A stretch of DNA of 18,607 nucleotides from the NCBI GenBank assembly GCA_947481115.1, contig CANKEI010000018.1:1-18607 (forward strand). Direction: 5' to 3'. Each line of letters begins with the position of its first letter. The stretch's first letter is position 1. The notes beneath the pieces are model-generated. The model had not been told where the DNA came from, made no database searches, and saw only the letters and a program-made list of their open reading frames with translations. The DNA is from a bacterium. GTDB lineage: Bacteria > Babelota > Babeliae > Babelales > JABDEC01. Positions 6,116 through 14,788 of this stretch are shown here, one piece after another. The translations under genes were made by a program, and so were the position numbers.

Positions 6116-6790
6116 CTAAACCAGGCTTTGGATACGTGTGATTACGCGGCCGATAATCCTAAAATGGTCTTTACCACGAATTAGGGCAACAGGTGCTTGT
6201 TTTTGGTTAACTGTCTCTAGAATTACAAACTCTTCGGTATAAGTTACTTTAGCAATGGTTTTAATGGGAGTATCATTGCCATATTCTACCGCGGCTAAAT
6301 CACCGGTGCGGGCCCAAATTTCAGGTGAAATAATTAAACGATCGCCCTTGCAAAATATTGGTGCCATCAGATTATTTTCGATTGCTAGTGCAAAAATGGC
6401 GCCATCTGTACTGTTTAAGAATGGTACAAAGGCGTCTTTGAAACCAGTGGTAACCTGAATCAATTGGTTATTATATGGTGAAGGGTTAGATGGTATATCA
6501 CCAACTACCGGAATTAATTGTACATTTAGATCGGCATTAGTTTGTTCAGGTAGATTGATGCTGGTATCGATATTGTCAGTTCTTTTGCGATATAATGCGA
6601 ATAAATCAATTGGCGACATTTCAAAAGCATTGGCTAGCTTTCTTAAAGAGTCTTCATTCCAGCGACGTGTGCCATTTTTAATATGGGTTAAGTAGCTTTC
6701 AGACATACCAGTTTTTTCAGCTAAAACTTTAGTTGTCCAGCCCTTTTCTCTCAAGAGTTCTTTAACTCTGAGCGCGGTCATTCCCTTCAT
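6116..6790 (-). CDS. LexA/cI-like regulator with HTH and a degenerate S24 peptidase fold
   Basis: The 224-residue protein has an XRE-type helix-turn-helix at about 6-63 (VLAEKTGMSESYLTHIKNG is the turn and recognition helix). A variable linker follows, then a C-terminal half with the S24 layout: IPVVGDI (93-99), IENNLMAPIFCKGDRLIISP (137-156), GDLAAVEYG and IKTIAKV (176-182). S24 repressors cut themselves at Ala-Gly and use a Ser-Lys dyad. Here the SM serine position is Leu141 (NNLM where xxSM is expected), and the Ala-Gly site after the conserved Gly reads Ser101-Asn102. A lysine (K177 or K181) remains. The fold is probably kept for dimerisation, not cleavage. GGAG lies ten bases before the ATG (6790); Met4 is the alternative start. 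It is divergent from rnhB, so both may share a control region. Confidence 0.8.
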   Translation of the reverse strand: MKGMTALRVKELLREKGWTTKVLAEKTGMSESYLTHIKNGTRRWNEDSLRKLANAFEMSPIDLFALYRKRTDNIDTSINLPEQTNADLNVQLIPVVGDIPSNPSPYNNQLIQVTTGFKDAFVPFLNSTDGAIFALAIENNLMAPIFCKGDRLIISPEIWARTGDLAAVEYGNDTPIKTIAKVTYTEEFVILETVNQKQAPVALIRGKDHFRIIGRVITRIQSLV

Positions 6791-6919
6791 AGCGCTATGT
6801 CTCCTGCACCTAGATTTAAATTTGTGTTAGTATGATTTTAAATTACTTATCTGCTTGACTCATATTGTATGGCAGTGTTTCACTTTGTCAAGACGATGGA
6901 TTACAAAGGGCTAGTATTT

Positions 6920-7603
6920 ATGGTACATAAAATTATAGCAAAGAATTATTACGAAGAACTTTTTTGGAGCCAAGATAAATTGATTTGTGGCATCGATGAA
7001 GTTGGTCGAGGATCGCTGTTTGGTCCAGTGGTAGCAGGGGCCGTAATTTTAGTTAAAAATGCCCCAAGTACTCTGTTGATAGATTCTAAAAAACTTACTT
7101 CTCATGAATTAATGATGGCCAATAATTATTTAGTTAAACACAGTTGTTATGCCTTTGGTATCGCTAGTCATGATGAGATTGAGCAGTTAAATATTTACCA
7201 TGCTACGCTCTTAGCAATGCAGCGTGCGGCCTATAATTTGTTTTCTATTTGTAAGATTAGGCCAGCTGCGATAGTAGTCGATGCCATGCCACTGATATTA
7301 AAAAACAGTGCTTATGCCGATGTGCCAGTATATCATTTTCCTAAAGGTGAAGATTTTTCTAGCTCGATTGCCGCAGCCTCGATTATGGCCAAAGTTTATC
7401 GCGATCAATTAATGGTAGCTTATGATAAAAGCTTTCCCGGGTATTTATTGGGAGCACATAAAGGTTATGGTACAGCGCAACATCAAGCGGCTTTGGCAGC
7501 TAAAGGACCACTATTTATGCATCGTAAAAAATATTTAACTAGTGCTAAACAGCAAGCTAATTTAGGGGTCATTTATGCCAAACAAGCATCAATATTTTGC
7601 TGA
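6920..7603 (+). CDS. rnhB: Ribonuclease HII
   Basis: RNase HII cuts RNA in RNA-DNA hybrids and starts removal of single ribonucleotides from DNA. The catalytic set is present: GIDEVGRG (24-31, with D26 and E27), DSKKL, VVDAMP (D121), KGED (144-145), SIAAASIMAKVYRD, and GAHKGYGT in the C-terminal part. The frame is open from ATG 6869, giving 244 residues. I prefer ATG 6920 (227 residues) because AAGGG lies upstream and because RNase HII normally begins shortly before the first motif; the upstream candidates have no ribosome-binding site. The 3' end overlaps the next gene by 29 bases, which indicates translational coupling. Confidence 0.93.
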   Translation: MVHKIIAKNYYEELFWSQDKLICGIDEVGRGSLFGPVVAGAVILVKNAPSTLLIDSKKLTSHELMMANNYLVKHSCYAFGIASHDEIEQLNIYHATLLAMQRAAYNLFSICKIRPAAIVVDAMPLILKNSAYADVPVYHFPKGEDFSSSIAAASIMAKVYRDQLMVAYDKSFPGYLLGAHKGYGTAQHQAALAAKGPLFMHRKKYLTSAKQQANLGVIYAKQASIFC

Positions 7604-8189
7604 GATCATTGAAAGTTCTTTATGGGATTGCACAGCGCAAAGTTGGCAATTTAATCAAGCGCCGGCTTACGGATCATTATTAGTGATCGAAGATCAAGCT
7701 ACTAAATACTTTGGCTTGGTTTGCCAGATCAGTACTGGTTCGCTAGATGCCGTGCGTTTACCGATAGCCTATCAGAAGACAGAGCAAGAGTTACAACAAG
7801 ATCTGCCACAAATTTTTGAATTTTTAAAGACTACTTTTACTTGTTTATTGGTTGGCTATCAAGCACAAAAAAATTCTATTGCCTCTCAGATTATTTATAC
7901 TGCGCCAGAAATACCACCCAAAATTCATATGTTTGTGCGAGCGGCTACAGAATTAGAATGGGAACTGTTTTTTAATAGTTACCAATTTTTACACTTATTA
8001 TTTAGTCGGGCTAATCAAATGAATAATCAGATCGATGAGCTACTATTAGCTGTTTTTCAGCGAGTTAAAACTAGGCTTGATTTAGCTAATAAACTAGATG
8101 AATTCACAGAACTATTTGCACTTTTAGTTGGGCGAGACTATCAGCGCTTAAGATTATTTTTTGGCAGACTAGAATTAATTCTTAAGTAG
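7575..8189 (+). CDS. Conserved hypothetical protein, HAS-barrel-like N-terminus
   Basis: The protein has 204 residues. It starts inside the last codons of rnhB in another frame, with AGGGG six bases before the ATG. The first part (about 30-75) reads YGSLLVIEDQATKYFGLV, then TGSLDAVRLP and a PQIFEFLKTTFTCLLVGY block. This resembles the small beta-barrel (HAS domain) found at the N-terminus of HerA-type ATPases and related proteins. The segment IPPKIHMFVRAAT follows, and the C-terminal half is helical without a recognisable motif. No Walker motif is present, so it is not itself an ATPase. The family call is from pattern memory; the exact role is unknown. Its stop codon is one base away from the stop of the convergent membrane-protein gene. 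Confidence 0.65.
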   Translation: MPNKHQYFAEIIESSLWDCTAQSWQFNQAPAYGSLLVIEDQATKYFGLVCQISTGSLDAVRLPIAYQKTEQELQQDLPQIFEFLKTTFTCLLVGYQAQKNSIASQIIYTAPEIPPKIHMFVRAATELEWELFFNSYQFLHLLFSRANQMNNQIDELLLAVFQRVKTRLDLANKLDEFTELFALLVGRDYQRLRLFFGRLELILK

Positions 8190-8190
8190 T

Positions 8191-9567
8191 TTACATGCGG
8201 GATAAAATAGCCCGATAAGCTATTGGGATAGCAGCATAGGTTAGGCAGACTGGCATATAGACATAGCGTAAAGCGCTAGCCATGGTAAACGGAAAAAGCG
8301 CTAATACTAATAGCAAGCTGGTTAAACTAAAAATAAATAATAATAAACCATAATTATTTTTAAGTTTAAAGCTGCCATAAATTAGTGAAAATATTATAAA
8401 AATAAAAACAAAAATAAAGCTAAGTAAATATCTAAAATATTTAAGTACAGTAAAAATAACTTTACTAACGCAGCCTGCAAGTTTTTGCGAGCGGCTTATT
8501 TTAATACGATTAGTTTGGTCACTAGTAACTTGATTTAGGTTGGCTAGCCATGGCAGTCCTTTAAACTGAGTGAAATCTAACGTGTCTAATTTTTCTAATG
8601 GCTTAGCAAAAAGAATCTTAGCCCAATTGTGCCATCTATGCTGCAAATAAATTAGTGGGTGTTGATAAACTGCCTTGCGCCAATGCGTTAACAAATTTTG
8701 AAGATCGATAATGTTAATAGTACTGACGATTGGACTATCAGAAAAAAATACTAAATCATCAACGCGTTCATAATTAAATTTTTGTTTAATTAGCTCGAAA
8801 TCAAAATTTTTGGCTTGTAAAATATAATCTGGAAAAAGCGGCTGATTTAGCGCGATACTAATGCCTGCTAGGTCATAAATTTTCACATATTGCCACCAAT
8901 GTTTATTGGCAGACGGAGTTTCTAGTAGTTGATTAACAGCCAGCACGCTGCTACATAATATTAAATAACCCACAATTGCTGTGCGCCAAGTTTTATAATT
9001 TAATTTGAAATTATTCCAGATAAAACTTAGGCCCAAAATTAATCCCGGAGCAGTATAAATCGCCTGAAATTTTACGGCTGTACCATAGAATAATAATAAA
9101 ATTAAAACTAAATACTGGCTATGGGAGGGCTTCTTTTCTTGAATTATAAAATAAGTTAGACCACTGCTAAAAGCTAAATAGCTAAAAGCTAGGCCCACAT
9201 CTTTCCAGATCATGGAAGAATAAAAAGCGATGGCTGGTAATAATGGAAAAATTAAATAATAAAATTTTAAGGGGCTGTTTTTAAAACTCTGCATAAAGGT
9301 CCAGCAAGCCCCATATAGCAATAATAAGTGCAATAAACACACTAGGCCCGAACCAGTCAACACTAGTGCGCATAAATGCCAAACAAAAGACATTAATGGT
9401 GGGTGTGCAGCGCTATAAGTATTAGTTAGCGCCTCTTGGTATTGTGTGTAGCTATCGGGGGTCATTTGGCCAGGCCAGACTAACCAGAGATTGATGATAA
9501 ATAGTAGTGCTAAGCCATAGTATGGCCAATTGCGAGATAATTTATCTGGTAATTTATGTTTAATCAT
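8191..9567 (-). CDS. Multi-pass membrane protein, GT-C glycosyltransferase-like
   Basis: The 458-residue protein has about nine or ten hydrophobic segments, the first at about 16-32. Right after it, the first external loop carries MTPDSYTQYQEA (D38) and then AHPP (55-58). This Asp-containing loop after TM1 and the HPP motif are typical of GT-C-fold enzymes, such as the GT39/PMT and ArnT superfamily, which move sugars from polyprenyl-phosphate donors on the outer face of the inner membrane. A large soluble segment (about 210-355) lies between membrane blocks. I cannot name the substrate. The start ATG (9567) faces ftsY divergently. The stop is one base from the convergent gene's stop, leaving no room for a separate terminator. 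Confidence 0.7.
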   Translation of the reverse strand: MIKHKLPDKLSRNWPYYGLALLFIINLWLVWPGQMTPDSYTQYQEALTNTYSAAHPPLMSFVWHLCALVLTGSGLVCLLHLLLLYGACWTFMQSFKNSPLKFYYLIFPLLPAIAFYSSMIWKDVGLAFSYLAFSSGLTYFIIQEKKPSHSQYLVLILLLFYGTAVKFQAIYTAPGLILGLSFIWNNFKLNYKTWRTAIVGYLILCSSVLAVNQLLETPSANKHWWQYVKIYDLAGISIALNQPLFPDYILQAKNFDFELIKQKFNYERVDDLVFFSDSPIVSTINIIDLQNLLTHWRKAVYQHPLIYLQHRWHNWAKILFAKPLEKLDTLDFTQFKGLPWLANLNQVTSDQTNRIKISRSQKLAGCVSKVIFTVLKYFRYLLSFIFVFIFIIFSLIYGSFKLKNNYGLLLFIFSLTSLLLVLALFPFTMASALRYVYMPVCLTYAAIPIAYRAILSRM

Positions 9568-9637
9568 GTAGAAATTTTGCGAATAAAAACTATTTTGGTC
9601 AAGCTATGGGTAAATAAAAATTATAACATGATTGTTT

Positions 9638-9666
9638 TAGAAAATATTTATAGGATTGAGTATAAT
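9638..9666 (+). promoter_or_regulatory. Promoter of the ftsY operon
   Basis: A perfect TATAAT (9661-9666) lies 17 bases after TAGAAA (9638-9643), which matches the -35 consensus at four positions. Transcription would start near 9673, about 38 bases before the ftsY ATG. Confidence 0.6.
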
Positions 9667-9710
9667 AGATTTTAATTAAGATTAATCACTGTAAATTATG
9701 ATGGATAAAC

Positions 9711-10619
9711 ATGTTTGGCTTTATTTCTAAAAATTTAAAATCTTTTTTTTCGACCGTCTCAAGTAAATTAAATTTATTATTTAATTCCAATAAAATCGAT
9801 CAAGCTACTATTCAAGAAATTGAAAAAATTCTTTTATCTGCCGATACGGGGTTAGCTGTAGCACGTCAAATTACGCAAAAATTACAACAGGATTATAATG
9901 CTGGGAAAATTGCGACTGGATTAGAGCTAAAAGAACTTTTGGCGGGCTATTTACAAGAACTGTTAATCAATTCTAGTCTTACTTTAGACAGTAATATTTC
10001 TAAAATATATTTATTAGTAGGAATTAATGGTAGCGGCAAAACTACTTTATTGGGCAAGCTGGCTCATAAATATGTGCAGGCTGGTAAGCGAGTATTAATT
10101 GTAGCTGGAGATACTTTTAGATCGGCAGCAGTGCAGCAATTAGCACAATTAGTTAGCCCCTTAAAAGTTACCGTTATTTCTGGAGCGCAGGATAGTGCGC
10201 CATCGGCGGTAATCTATCGTGGTTGCGAAGAGTTCAAAACAGGCCATTATGATATTTTATTAATCGATACGGCGGGTAGATTACAGGCTCGTGAAGATTT
10301 AATGCGTGAGCTAGCTAAAGTTGAACGTGTGATTCAGAAGCAATTGCCAGCACAAAAAGTGACCACATTGTTAACAATCGATGCTACATTAGGGCAGAAC
10401 TCTTTGGATCAAGCCCGCATCTTTGGTACGCATGTTAAAGTGGATGGGATTGTATTAACTAAAATGGATGGTGCTTCTAAAGGTGGCATAGCGTTAGCAA
10501 TTGTGGATGGTTTAAAGTTGCCAATTGCTTATATTTCAGCGGGCGAAAAATTAACTGATCTAGAATCGTTCGATGCGCAAGCTTATATTACGGGCTTGCT
10601 TTCAGGTGATTCACAATAG
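9711..10619 (+). CDS. ftsY: Signal recognition particle receptor FtsY
   Basis: FtsY is the SRP receptor GTPase that brings ribosome-nascent chain complexes to SecYEG. The 302 residues make up the NG domain only, without the long acidic A domain of E. coli FtsY. The helical N domain covers about 1-95. The G domain shows GINGSGKTT (104-112, P-loop), DTFRSAAVQQL (closing motif), DTAGR (186-190), TKMDG (250-254) and the GEKLTDLESF ending typical of FtsY rather than Ffh. There is no M domain. It is the first gene of a tightly spaced forward block (prmC, pilM-like, pilN-like, mutL). Confidence 0.96.
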   Translation: MFGFISKNLKSFFSTVSSKLNLLFNSNKIDQATIQEIEKILLSADTGLAVARQITQKLQQDYNAGKIATGLELKELLAGYLQELLINSSLTLDSNISKIYLLVGINGSGKTTLLGKLAHKYVQAGKRVLIVAGDTFRSAAVQQLAQLVSPLKVTVISGAQDSAPSAVIYRGCEEFKTGHYDILLIDTAGRLQAREDLMRELAKVERVIQKQLPAQKVTTLLTIDATLGQNSLDQARIFGTHVKVDGIVLTKMDGASKGGIALAIVDGLKLPIAYISAGEKLTDLESFDAQAYITGLLSGDSQ

Positions 10620-10636
10620 CTGGGAGTGCAATAATT

Positions 10637-11554
10637 TTGCAAAAAATAGTTGTTACTAAATTAATTAGCGCGCTGGTTCAGCAGGGCTTAAATGAGCAAG
10701 TTGCTTGGTGGTTATTAGAAAAATTATCCCAAAAAACTAAGCTCGAGTTGATTTTAATTACAGGAATTAGCTGGTCGGTTCAAGATCAAGCTCAGTTAGA
10801 TGCCTGGGTCTATCAAATTATGCAAACAGCTAAGCCAGTGCAATATATCTTAGGGGACGTTAATTTTTTAGGTTTACAGATTTTAGTTGAGCCACCGATT
10901 TTAATCCCCAGACCTGAGACCGAAGAATGGTGCGCAACTGTAATTAAGCAATTAAAAAAAGATTTTGTAGAATTTGCGAGTCAAAAAAACACTAAAAAGC
11001 ATAATCATAATCAAGCTAAATTTGAAAATAAAAATCAGTCTGGGCTTAAAATTTTAGATCTGTGTGCTGGCACTGGTTGCATAGGTTTAGCGTTAGCACA
11101 AGCTATGCCAAATGCTCAAGTCTGGGCAGTCGATATTAGCTCCCAAGCTTGTGAGTTAATCGAAAAAAATAAATTAATTAATAAAATTAATAATTTAGCA
11201 ATAATTAATCTCGATCTTAATAAATTAAATCTCAGTAAAGTTAGTGGATTTAATTTTGATATAATCACAGCTAATCCGCCCTATATCACTGAGCTAGAAT
11301 ATTTAGAATTAGCTCCTAATGTGCAAGTATGGGAAGATCCGAGAGCCTTAGTATCGGGAGTTGATGGCCTAGATCTAATTCGTCAGATACTTAATTTAGC
11401 TATGCAGGCAAAGATTAAAGTTTTATATCTTGAGATTGGATATTTACAAGCTGAGTTGGTTACAAAGCTGGCGCAAGCAGTTGGATTTAACCAAATAATT
11501 GTCCATCGTGACATGTATGGTAAAAATCGTATGCTGGAAATACGATTAATTTAA
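10637..11554 (+). CDS. prmC: Release factor glutamine methyltransferase PrmC (HemK)
   Basis: PrmC methylates the glutamine of the GGQ motif in peptide release factors, using SAM. The 305-residue protein has the N-terminal helical domain, then PVQYILGDVNFLG, RPETEEW, motif I LDLCAGTGCIGLALA (140-154), and the signature NPPY (213-216) that holds the substrate Gln. Between RPETEEW and motif I there is an extra Lys/Asn/His-rich stretch (about 114-136) not normally present, probably a surface loop expanded by AT-rich low-complexity sequence. The start is TTG (10637), with GGGAG about ten bases upstream, 17 bases after ftsY. A role in termination is standard for the family. Confidence 0.93.
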   Translation: MQKIVVTKLISALVQQGLNEQVAWWLLEKLSQKTKLELILITGISWSVQDQAQLDAWVYQIMQTAKPVQYILGDVNFLGLQILVEPPILIPRPETEEWCATVIKQLKKDFVEFASQKNTKKHNHNQAKFENKNQSGLKILDLCAGTGCIGLALAQAMPNAQVWAVDISSQACELIEKNKLINKINNLAIINLDLNKLNLSKVSGFNFDIITANPPYITELEYLELAPNVQVWEDPRALVSGVDGLDLIRQILNLAMQAKIKVLYLEIGYLQAELVTKLAQAVGFNQIIVHRDMYGKNRMLEIRLI

Positions 11555-11575
11555 AAATTAAGCTATTTGAGGTGT

Positions 11576-12208
11576 ATGCAATTTTGGCGTTCTGATACTC
11601 AAAAATTTGTGGCTTTACATCTAGGTGCTCGCAATCTGACTTGTATTTGTTTAACTGGTAAATACCCAGATGTGCAAATTGTCGAGCAGCAAGTTTTTGA
11701 ACTAAATTCTAAAATTGTGCATGAGCTAGTGCTTTATAATCCGACAGTGTTTAAAAATTATATAGTTAATTTTAGTAAAAAACATAATTTGGATATGGCA
11801 CAGTGGGGCTTGATTTTAGCGGGACCTATAATTATTGAAAATTTTAATAGTATTAATCATCAGCTTATTGAGCACAAGTTCTCCAAAATTAATATTAATG
11901 GCCGCAGCGGCGCTCCTGCTGATGATTGGTTTTATACTGCGCATATTCCAGCTGGGATCTCTTGGCAATATCAACTAGTATTTATTCAACAACGCTTAAA
12001 CTTAATGGGCGTAACTAGTCAGAATGGTGCTTTATTGGGGTTGTTAAAATTTTCAGATTTTGAGCTCACAGCCAATTTACAGAATTTGGTGTCGTTCAAA
12101 AAGTCCGAATTAAGTTTAGGCATTAATTTGAATTTAACTGATCTAAATCTAGCCGAACAGCAGGTTTTATTAGCCTGTTTAGGGTTATATGTTTCCTGGG
12201 GAGCATAA
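11576..12208 (+). CDS. PilM-like (truncated actin-fold) pilus/competence protein
   Basis: The 210-residue protein starts at ATG 11576 (TTG 11567 is possible). The N-terminal KFVALHLGARNLTCICLTG resembles the first phosphate loop of PilM/FtsA-type actin-fold proteins (IGLDIGSxxVK), but the usual Asp and Gly pattern is weak. The end, LLACLGLYVSWGA, resembles the PilM terminus (AxGLALRG). At about 210 residues it is far shorter than PilM (about 350), and no clear second phosphate or adenosine motif is seen, so nucleotide binding may be lost. The identification rests mainly on the following gene, which looks like PilN. In type IV pilus and competence systems PilM and PilN form the inner-membrane platform with PilO. 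The next start lies close to its stop. Confidence 0.5.
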   Translation: MQFWRSDTQKFVALHLGARNLTCICLTGKYPDVQIVEQQVFELNSKIVHELVLYNPTVFKNYIVNFSKKHNLDMAQWGLILAGPIIIENFNSINHQLIEHKFSKININGRSGAPADDWFYTAHIPAGISWQYQLVFIQQRLNLMGVTSQNGALLGLLKFSDFELTANLQNLVSFKKSELSLGINLNLTDLNLAEQQVLLACLGLYVSWGA

Positions 12209-12215
12209 TATTAAT

Positions 12216-12767
12216 ATGAAAAAACATAGTTTTACCATGCCAGTTTCTTTTTTACATAGCCAAATTTGCTGTTTATGGTCTAAGCGTTTAATGCTGGCAC
12301 TAGTTAGTTTAATTTTAATTTTAGGCTTAATTAGCGCGCGAAAATTTTACAGCTATCGTGTAGTACATCAGCAAGTAAATATTTTGGAAAATAATTTGGT
12401 AAATTTCGACCAAGTGGTCCGTGATAAACATAACTTAGCTGGCGAGAAGCTTAGGCTAGAACAAAAATTAGGTTATTATAAAGCTCCAAAAAGCAATCAA
12501 CATGAGCGTGACTTGTTAACATATTTACTAGATATTGCCGATTTGATTCCCGCCAAGCTAGTTTTGACTAAATTAGAGTTAATCTGTGGAGATAAAATTA
12601 TAGTTGAAGGTTCTGGAGATTCACCTGATCAAATAATAAGTTTTTGGCGCAAATTATTATCGCTCGATTATATAATTGATGGTAAACTCGAAACTATTAA
12701 AGCTGAAGATATTAAGCAGTTGGCGCATAACCAATTTGGATTGCAGTTAAAAATTAAGCGTGTTTAG
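12216..12767 (+). CDS. PilN-like inner-membrane pilus assembly protein
   Basis: The 183-residue protein has one N-terminal transmembrane helix (about 23-41, LMLALVSLILILGLISA), then a coiled coil (about 45-85). A small periplasmic alpha-beta domain follows, containing LLTYLLDIADLIPAKLVLTKLEL and VEGSGDSPDQIISFWRKLL. This is the layout and local pattern of PilN/GspL-C-type proteins. ATG 12216 is chosen (GGGGAG upstream, though spaced 12 bases); ATG 12189 would add nine residues and overlap the pilM-like gene. No PilO, PilP or PilQ gene follows; mutL comes next after 39 bases. The protein could therefore be part of a reduced pilus or DNA-uptake machine whose other genes lie elsewhere. Confidence 0.6.
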   Translation: MKKHSFTMPVSFLHSQICCLWSKRLMLALVSLILILGLISARKFYSYRVVHQQVNILENNLVNFDQVVRDKHNLAGEKLRLEQKLGYYKAPKSNQHERDLLTYLLDIADLIPAKLVLTKLELICGDKIIVEGSGDSPDQIISFWRKLLSLDYIIDGKLETIKAEDIKQLAHNQFGLQLKIKRV

Positions 12768-12806
12768 AGATTAATCTAGCGCTAGTGGGTTTAAAAAATA
12801 AAATTT

Positions 12807-14744
12807 ATGAACAAAATTAAACAACTTTCTGATATTGAAGCACGTAAGATCGCGGCTGGCGAAGTAGTAGAGCGGCCCGCTAATGTTTTAAAAGAGTTGT
12901 TAGAAAATAGTTTGGATGCAGGGGCGACTAAAATAGATATTTATTTAGCAGAAGCCGGCAAAAAATTAATTCGGATTGTTGATAATGGTTGTGGTATGTC
13001 AGAAGCTGATGCAACATTATGCTTTGCGCATCATGCGACCAGTAAATTAACGCAAGTATCAGATTTGCAAATTTTAAATACGTATGGTTTTCGCGGTGAA
13101 GCGCTGTCTAGCATTTCAGCGGTGAGCCGGGTAAGTTTGATTACCCGTGAATCAGATAGTGAAGTTGGCACTAAACTAGAACTGGCAGCTGGCGAATTAG
13201 TTTCACAAGTTAGTATAGGTTGTACAGTTGGGACTGATTTAGCGATTCATGATTTATTTTATAATATTCCGGCGCGTTTAAAGTTTTTAAAAAAAACTGA
13301 AACGGAGTGGCGTCAGATGTTAACGCTATTTCAAGCTTTTGCTTTGTCACATACCCAAGTACATTTTAGATTATTTAGTGATCATAAATTATTATATAAT
13401 TGCCCAGCGATAAATTTACAAGATCGCTTAACCCAGCTCTGGGACATTAATTTATCTGATCAAGTACTTAAATTAGATACTAATAATAATAGTAGTAGTA
13501 ATAATAAAAATAATTCTAATAATTTACAGTTATCAGGTCTGATTTCAATTCCCCAAATTGAACGCTACAATCGTAATCAGTTGTTTTTATTTGTAAATAA
13601 ACGCTGGGTGCGCAACATTGGGTTACATAAAGCTATTATAAAGGGCTATGCTGGATTGTTACCTGAAGGTAGATTTCCCGTGGGTATAATTTTTTTAGAA
13701 CTAGATCCGCATGAGCTAGATATTAATATTCATCCTAGAAAAGAAGAAGTCTTGTTTTTACAGGCGCACAAAATCGAGCGTTTAGTTTATGAAGCTGTCA
13801 AGCAAGCTCTAGAACAATATGTTTCGCAAAAATTTAATTCGCGACCGGTTGAACCAACTGGTTTAAATAGTTGGCCAAACTCACAGTTTAAGCCAGCAAA
13901 TTTAACTAGTTTAGAGTTAAATATAACTGCTAGTAATTTGGTAAATAATAATAATAATAAAAGTAATCAAAATTTTAGTAGCCATGAATTATTAATGGCA
14001 ACAACTTGGCCGCAGCAAGATTTTTATGTCGAAAAGAGTTTGCCAGATTTAGTGTCGTTAGCGCAAGATAATTTAGCATCCAGTTTAAATATTCAAGATA
14101 CTGACAATTTTGAGCATCAGCAACAGAGTTTAAATTTAAATCAGCGCCAGTATCGCTTATTAGGACAGTATCAAGAAACTTACTTGTTAATTGAACAATC
14201 AGATGGGCTGCTTTTTGTAGATCAACATGCTGCGCATGAACGCATATTATATGAACGATTTACCCAGAATCTTACCCAAGAAAATTGTGCCCAAGTTGAG
14301 ACAATTAATTTATTGTTTCCAATTGTACTCAATTATACTCCGGCGGATGTTGAAATTTTAATCGAGTGCCAAGCACTTTTAAAGTTATATGGTTTTTTAA
14401 TCGAACAATTTGGTGTGCAACAAATTGTAATTCAGTCTACGCCGATCTATTTCAAAAATGGCGATTTTAAAAATTTATTAGCTGATTTATTGGTAGCGGC
14501 GCATGATATTAACGGCTTAACCAAAGAGCTATTTTGGCAAGAGCTTAATAAACGATTTAAGGCTCAAATGGCTTGTAAGGCGGCGGTCAAAGCGGGGGAT
14601 ATTTTAGATTATGAGCAGATGTATAGTTTATTAGATGAACTTGAGGTGGTGCCTAATCGCCTAACCTGCCCACATGGTCGACCTACCCTATGGGTGCTGA
14701 ATCTAAAAGATTTAGAAAAAAAATTTAAGCGTGACTATCGTTGA
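12807..14744 (+). CDS. mutL: DNA mismatch repair protein MutL (endonuclease type)
   Basis: MutL links MutS mismatch recognition to strand removal. The 645-residue protein has a GHKL ATPase N-terminus: IAAGEVVERPANVLKELLENSLDAGA, DNGCGM, YGFRGEALSSI. The transducer domain ends with ELDINIHPRKEEVLF. The C-terminal domain contains DQHAAHERILYE (472-483), which fits the nuclease metal motif DQHAx2Ex4E, as well as ACKAAVKAGD (589-598) and CPHGRP (621-626). It should therefore nick DNA itself, as expected where no MutH exists. Two Asn/Ser tracts stand out. Residues 226-239 lie within the N-terminal region and are encoded by AAT/AGT triplets (13482-13523). A linker near residues 380-390 is encoded by (AAT)5 (13944-13958). 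Length changes there would stay in frame. Confidence 0.96.
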   Translation: MNKIKQLSDIEARKIAAGEVVERPANVLKELLENSLDAGATKIDIYLAEAGKKLIRIVDNGCGMSEADATLCFAHHATSKLTQVSDLQILNTYGFRGEALSSISAVSRVSLITRESDSEVGTKLELAAGELVSQVSIGCTVGTDLAIHDLFYNIPARLKFLKKTETEWRQMLTLFQAFALSHTQVHFRLFSDHKLLYNCPAINLQDRLTQLWDINLSDQVLKLDTNNNSSSNNKNNSNNLQLSGLISIPQIERYNRNQLFLFVNKRWVRNIGLHKAIIKGYAGLLPEGRFPVGIIFLELDPHELDINIHPRKEEVLFLQAHKIERLVYEAVKQALEQYVSQKFNSRPVEPTGLNSWPNSQFKPANLTSLELNITASNLVNNNNNKSNQNFSSHELLMATTWPQQDFYVEKSLPDLVSLAQDNLASSLNIQDTDNFEHQQQSLNLNQRQYRLLGQYQETYLLIEQSDGLLFVDQHAAHERILYERFTQNLTQENCAQVETINLLFPIVLNYTPADVEILIECQALLKLYGFLIEQFGVQQIVIQSTPIYFKNGDFKNLLADLLVAAHDINGLTKELFWQELNKRFKAQMACKAAVKAGDILDYEQMYSLLDELEVVPNRLTCPHGRPTLWVLNLKDLEKKFKRDYR

Positions 14745-14759
14745 TTTATACTTGTTTCC

Positions 14760-14788
14760 TTGAACTTATTTTTAGGGCAGATTATACT
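14760..14788 (+). promoter_or_regulatory. Promoter of the zinc-finger gene
   Basis: TTGAAC (14760-14765) and TATACT (14783-14788) are separated by exactly 17 bases. Transcription would start near 14795, about 57 bases before the ATG at 14852. This gives the secreted zinc-finger gene its own promoter, independent of mutL. Confidence 0.6.
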
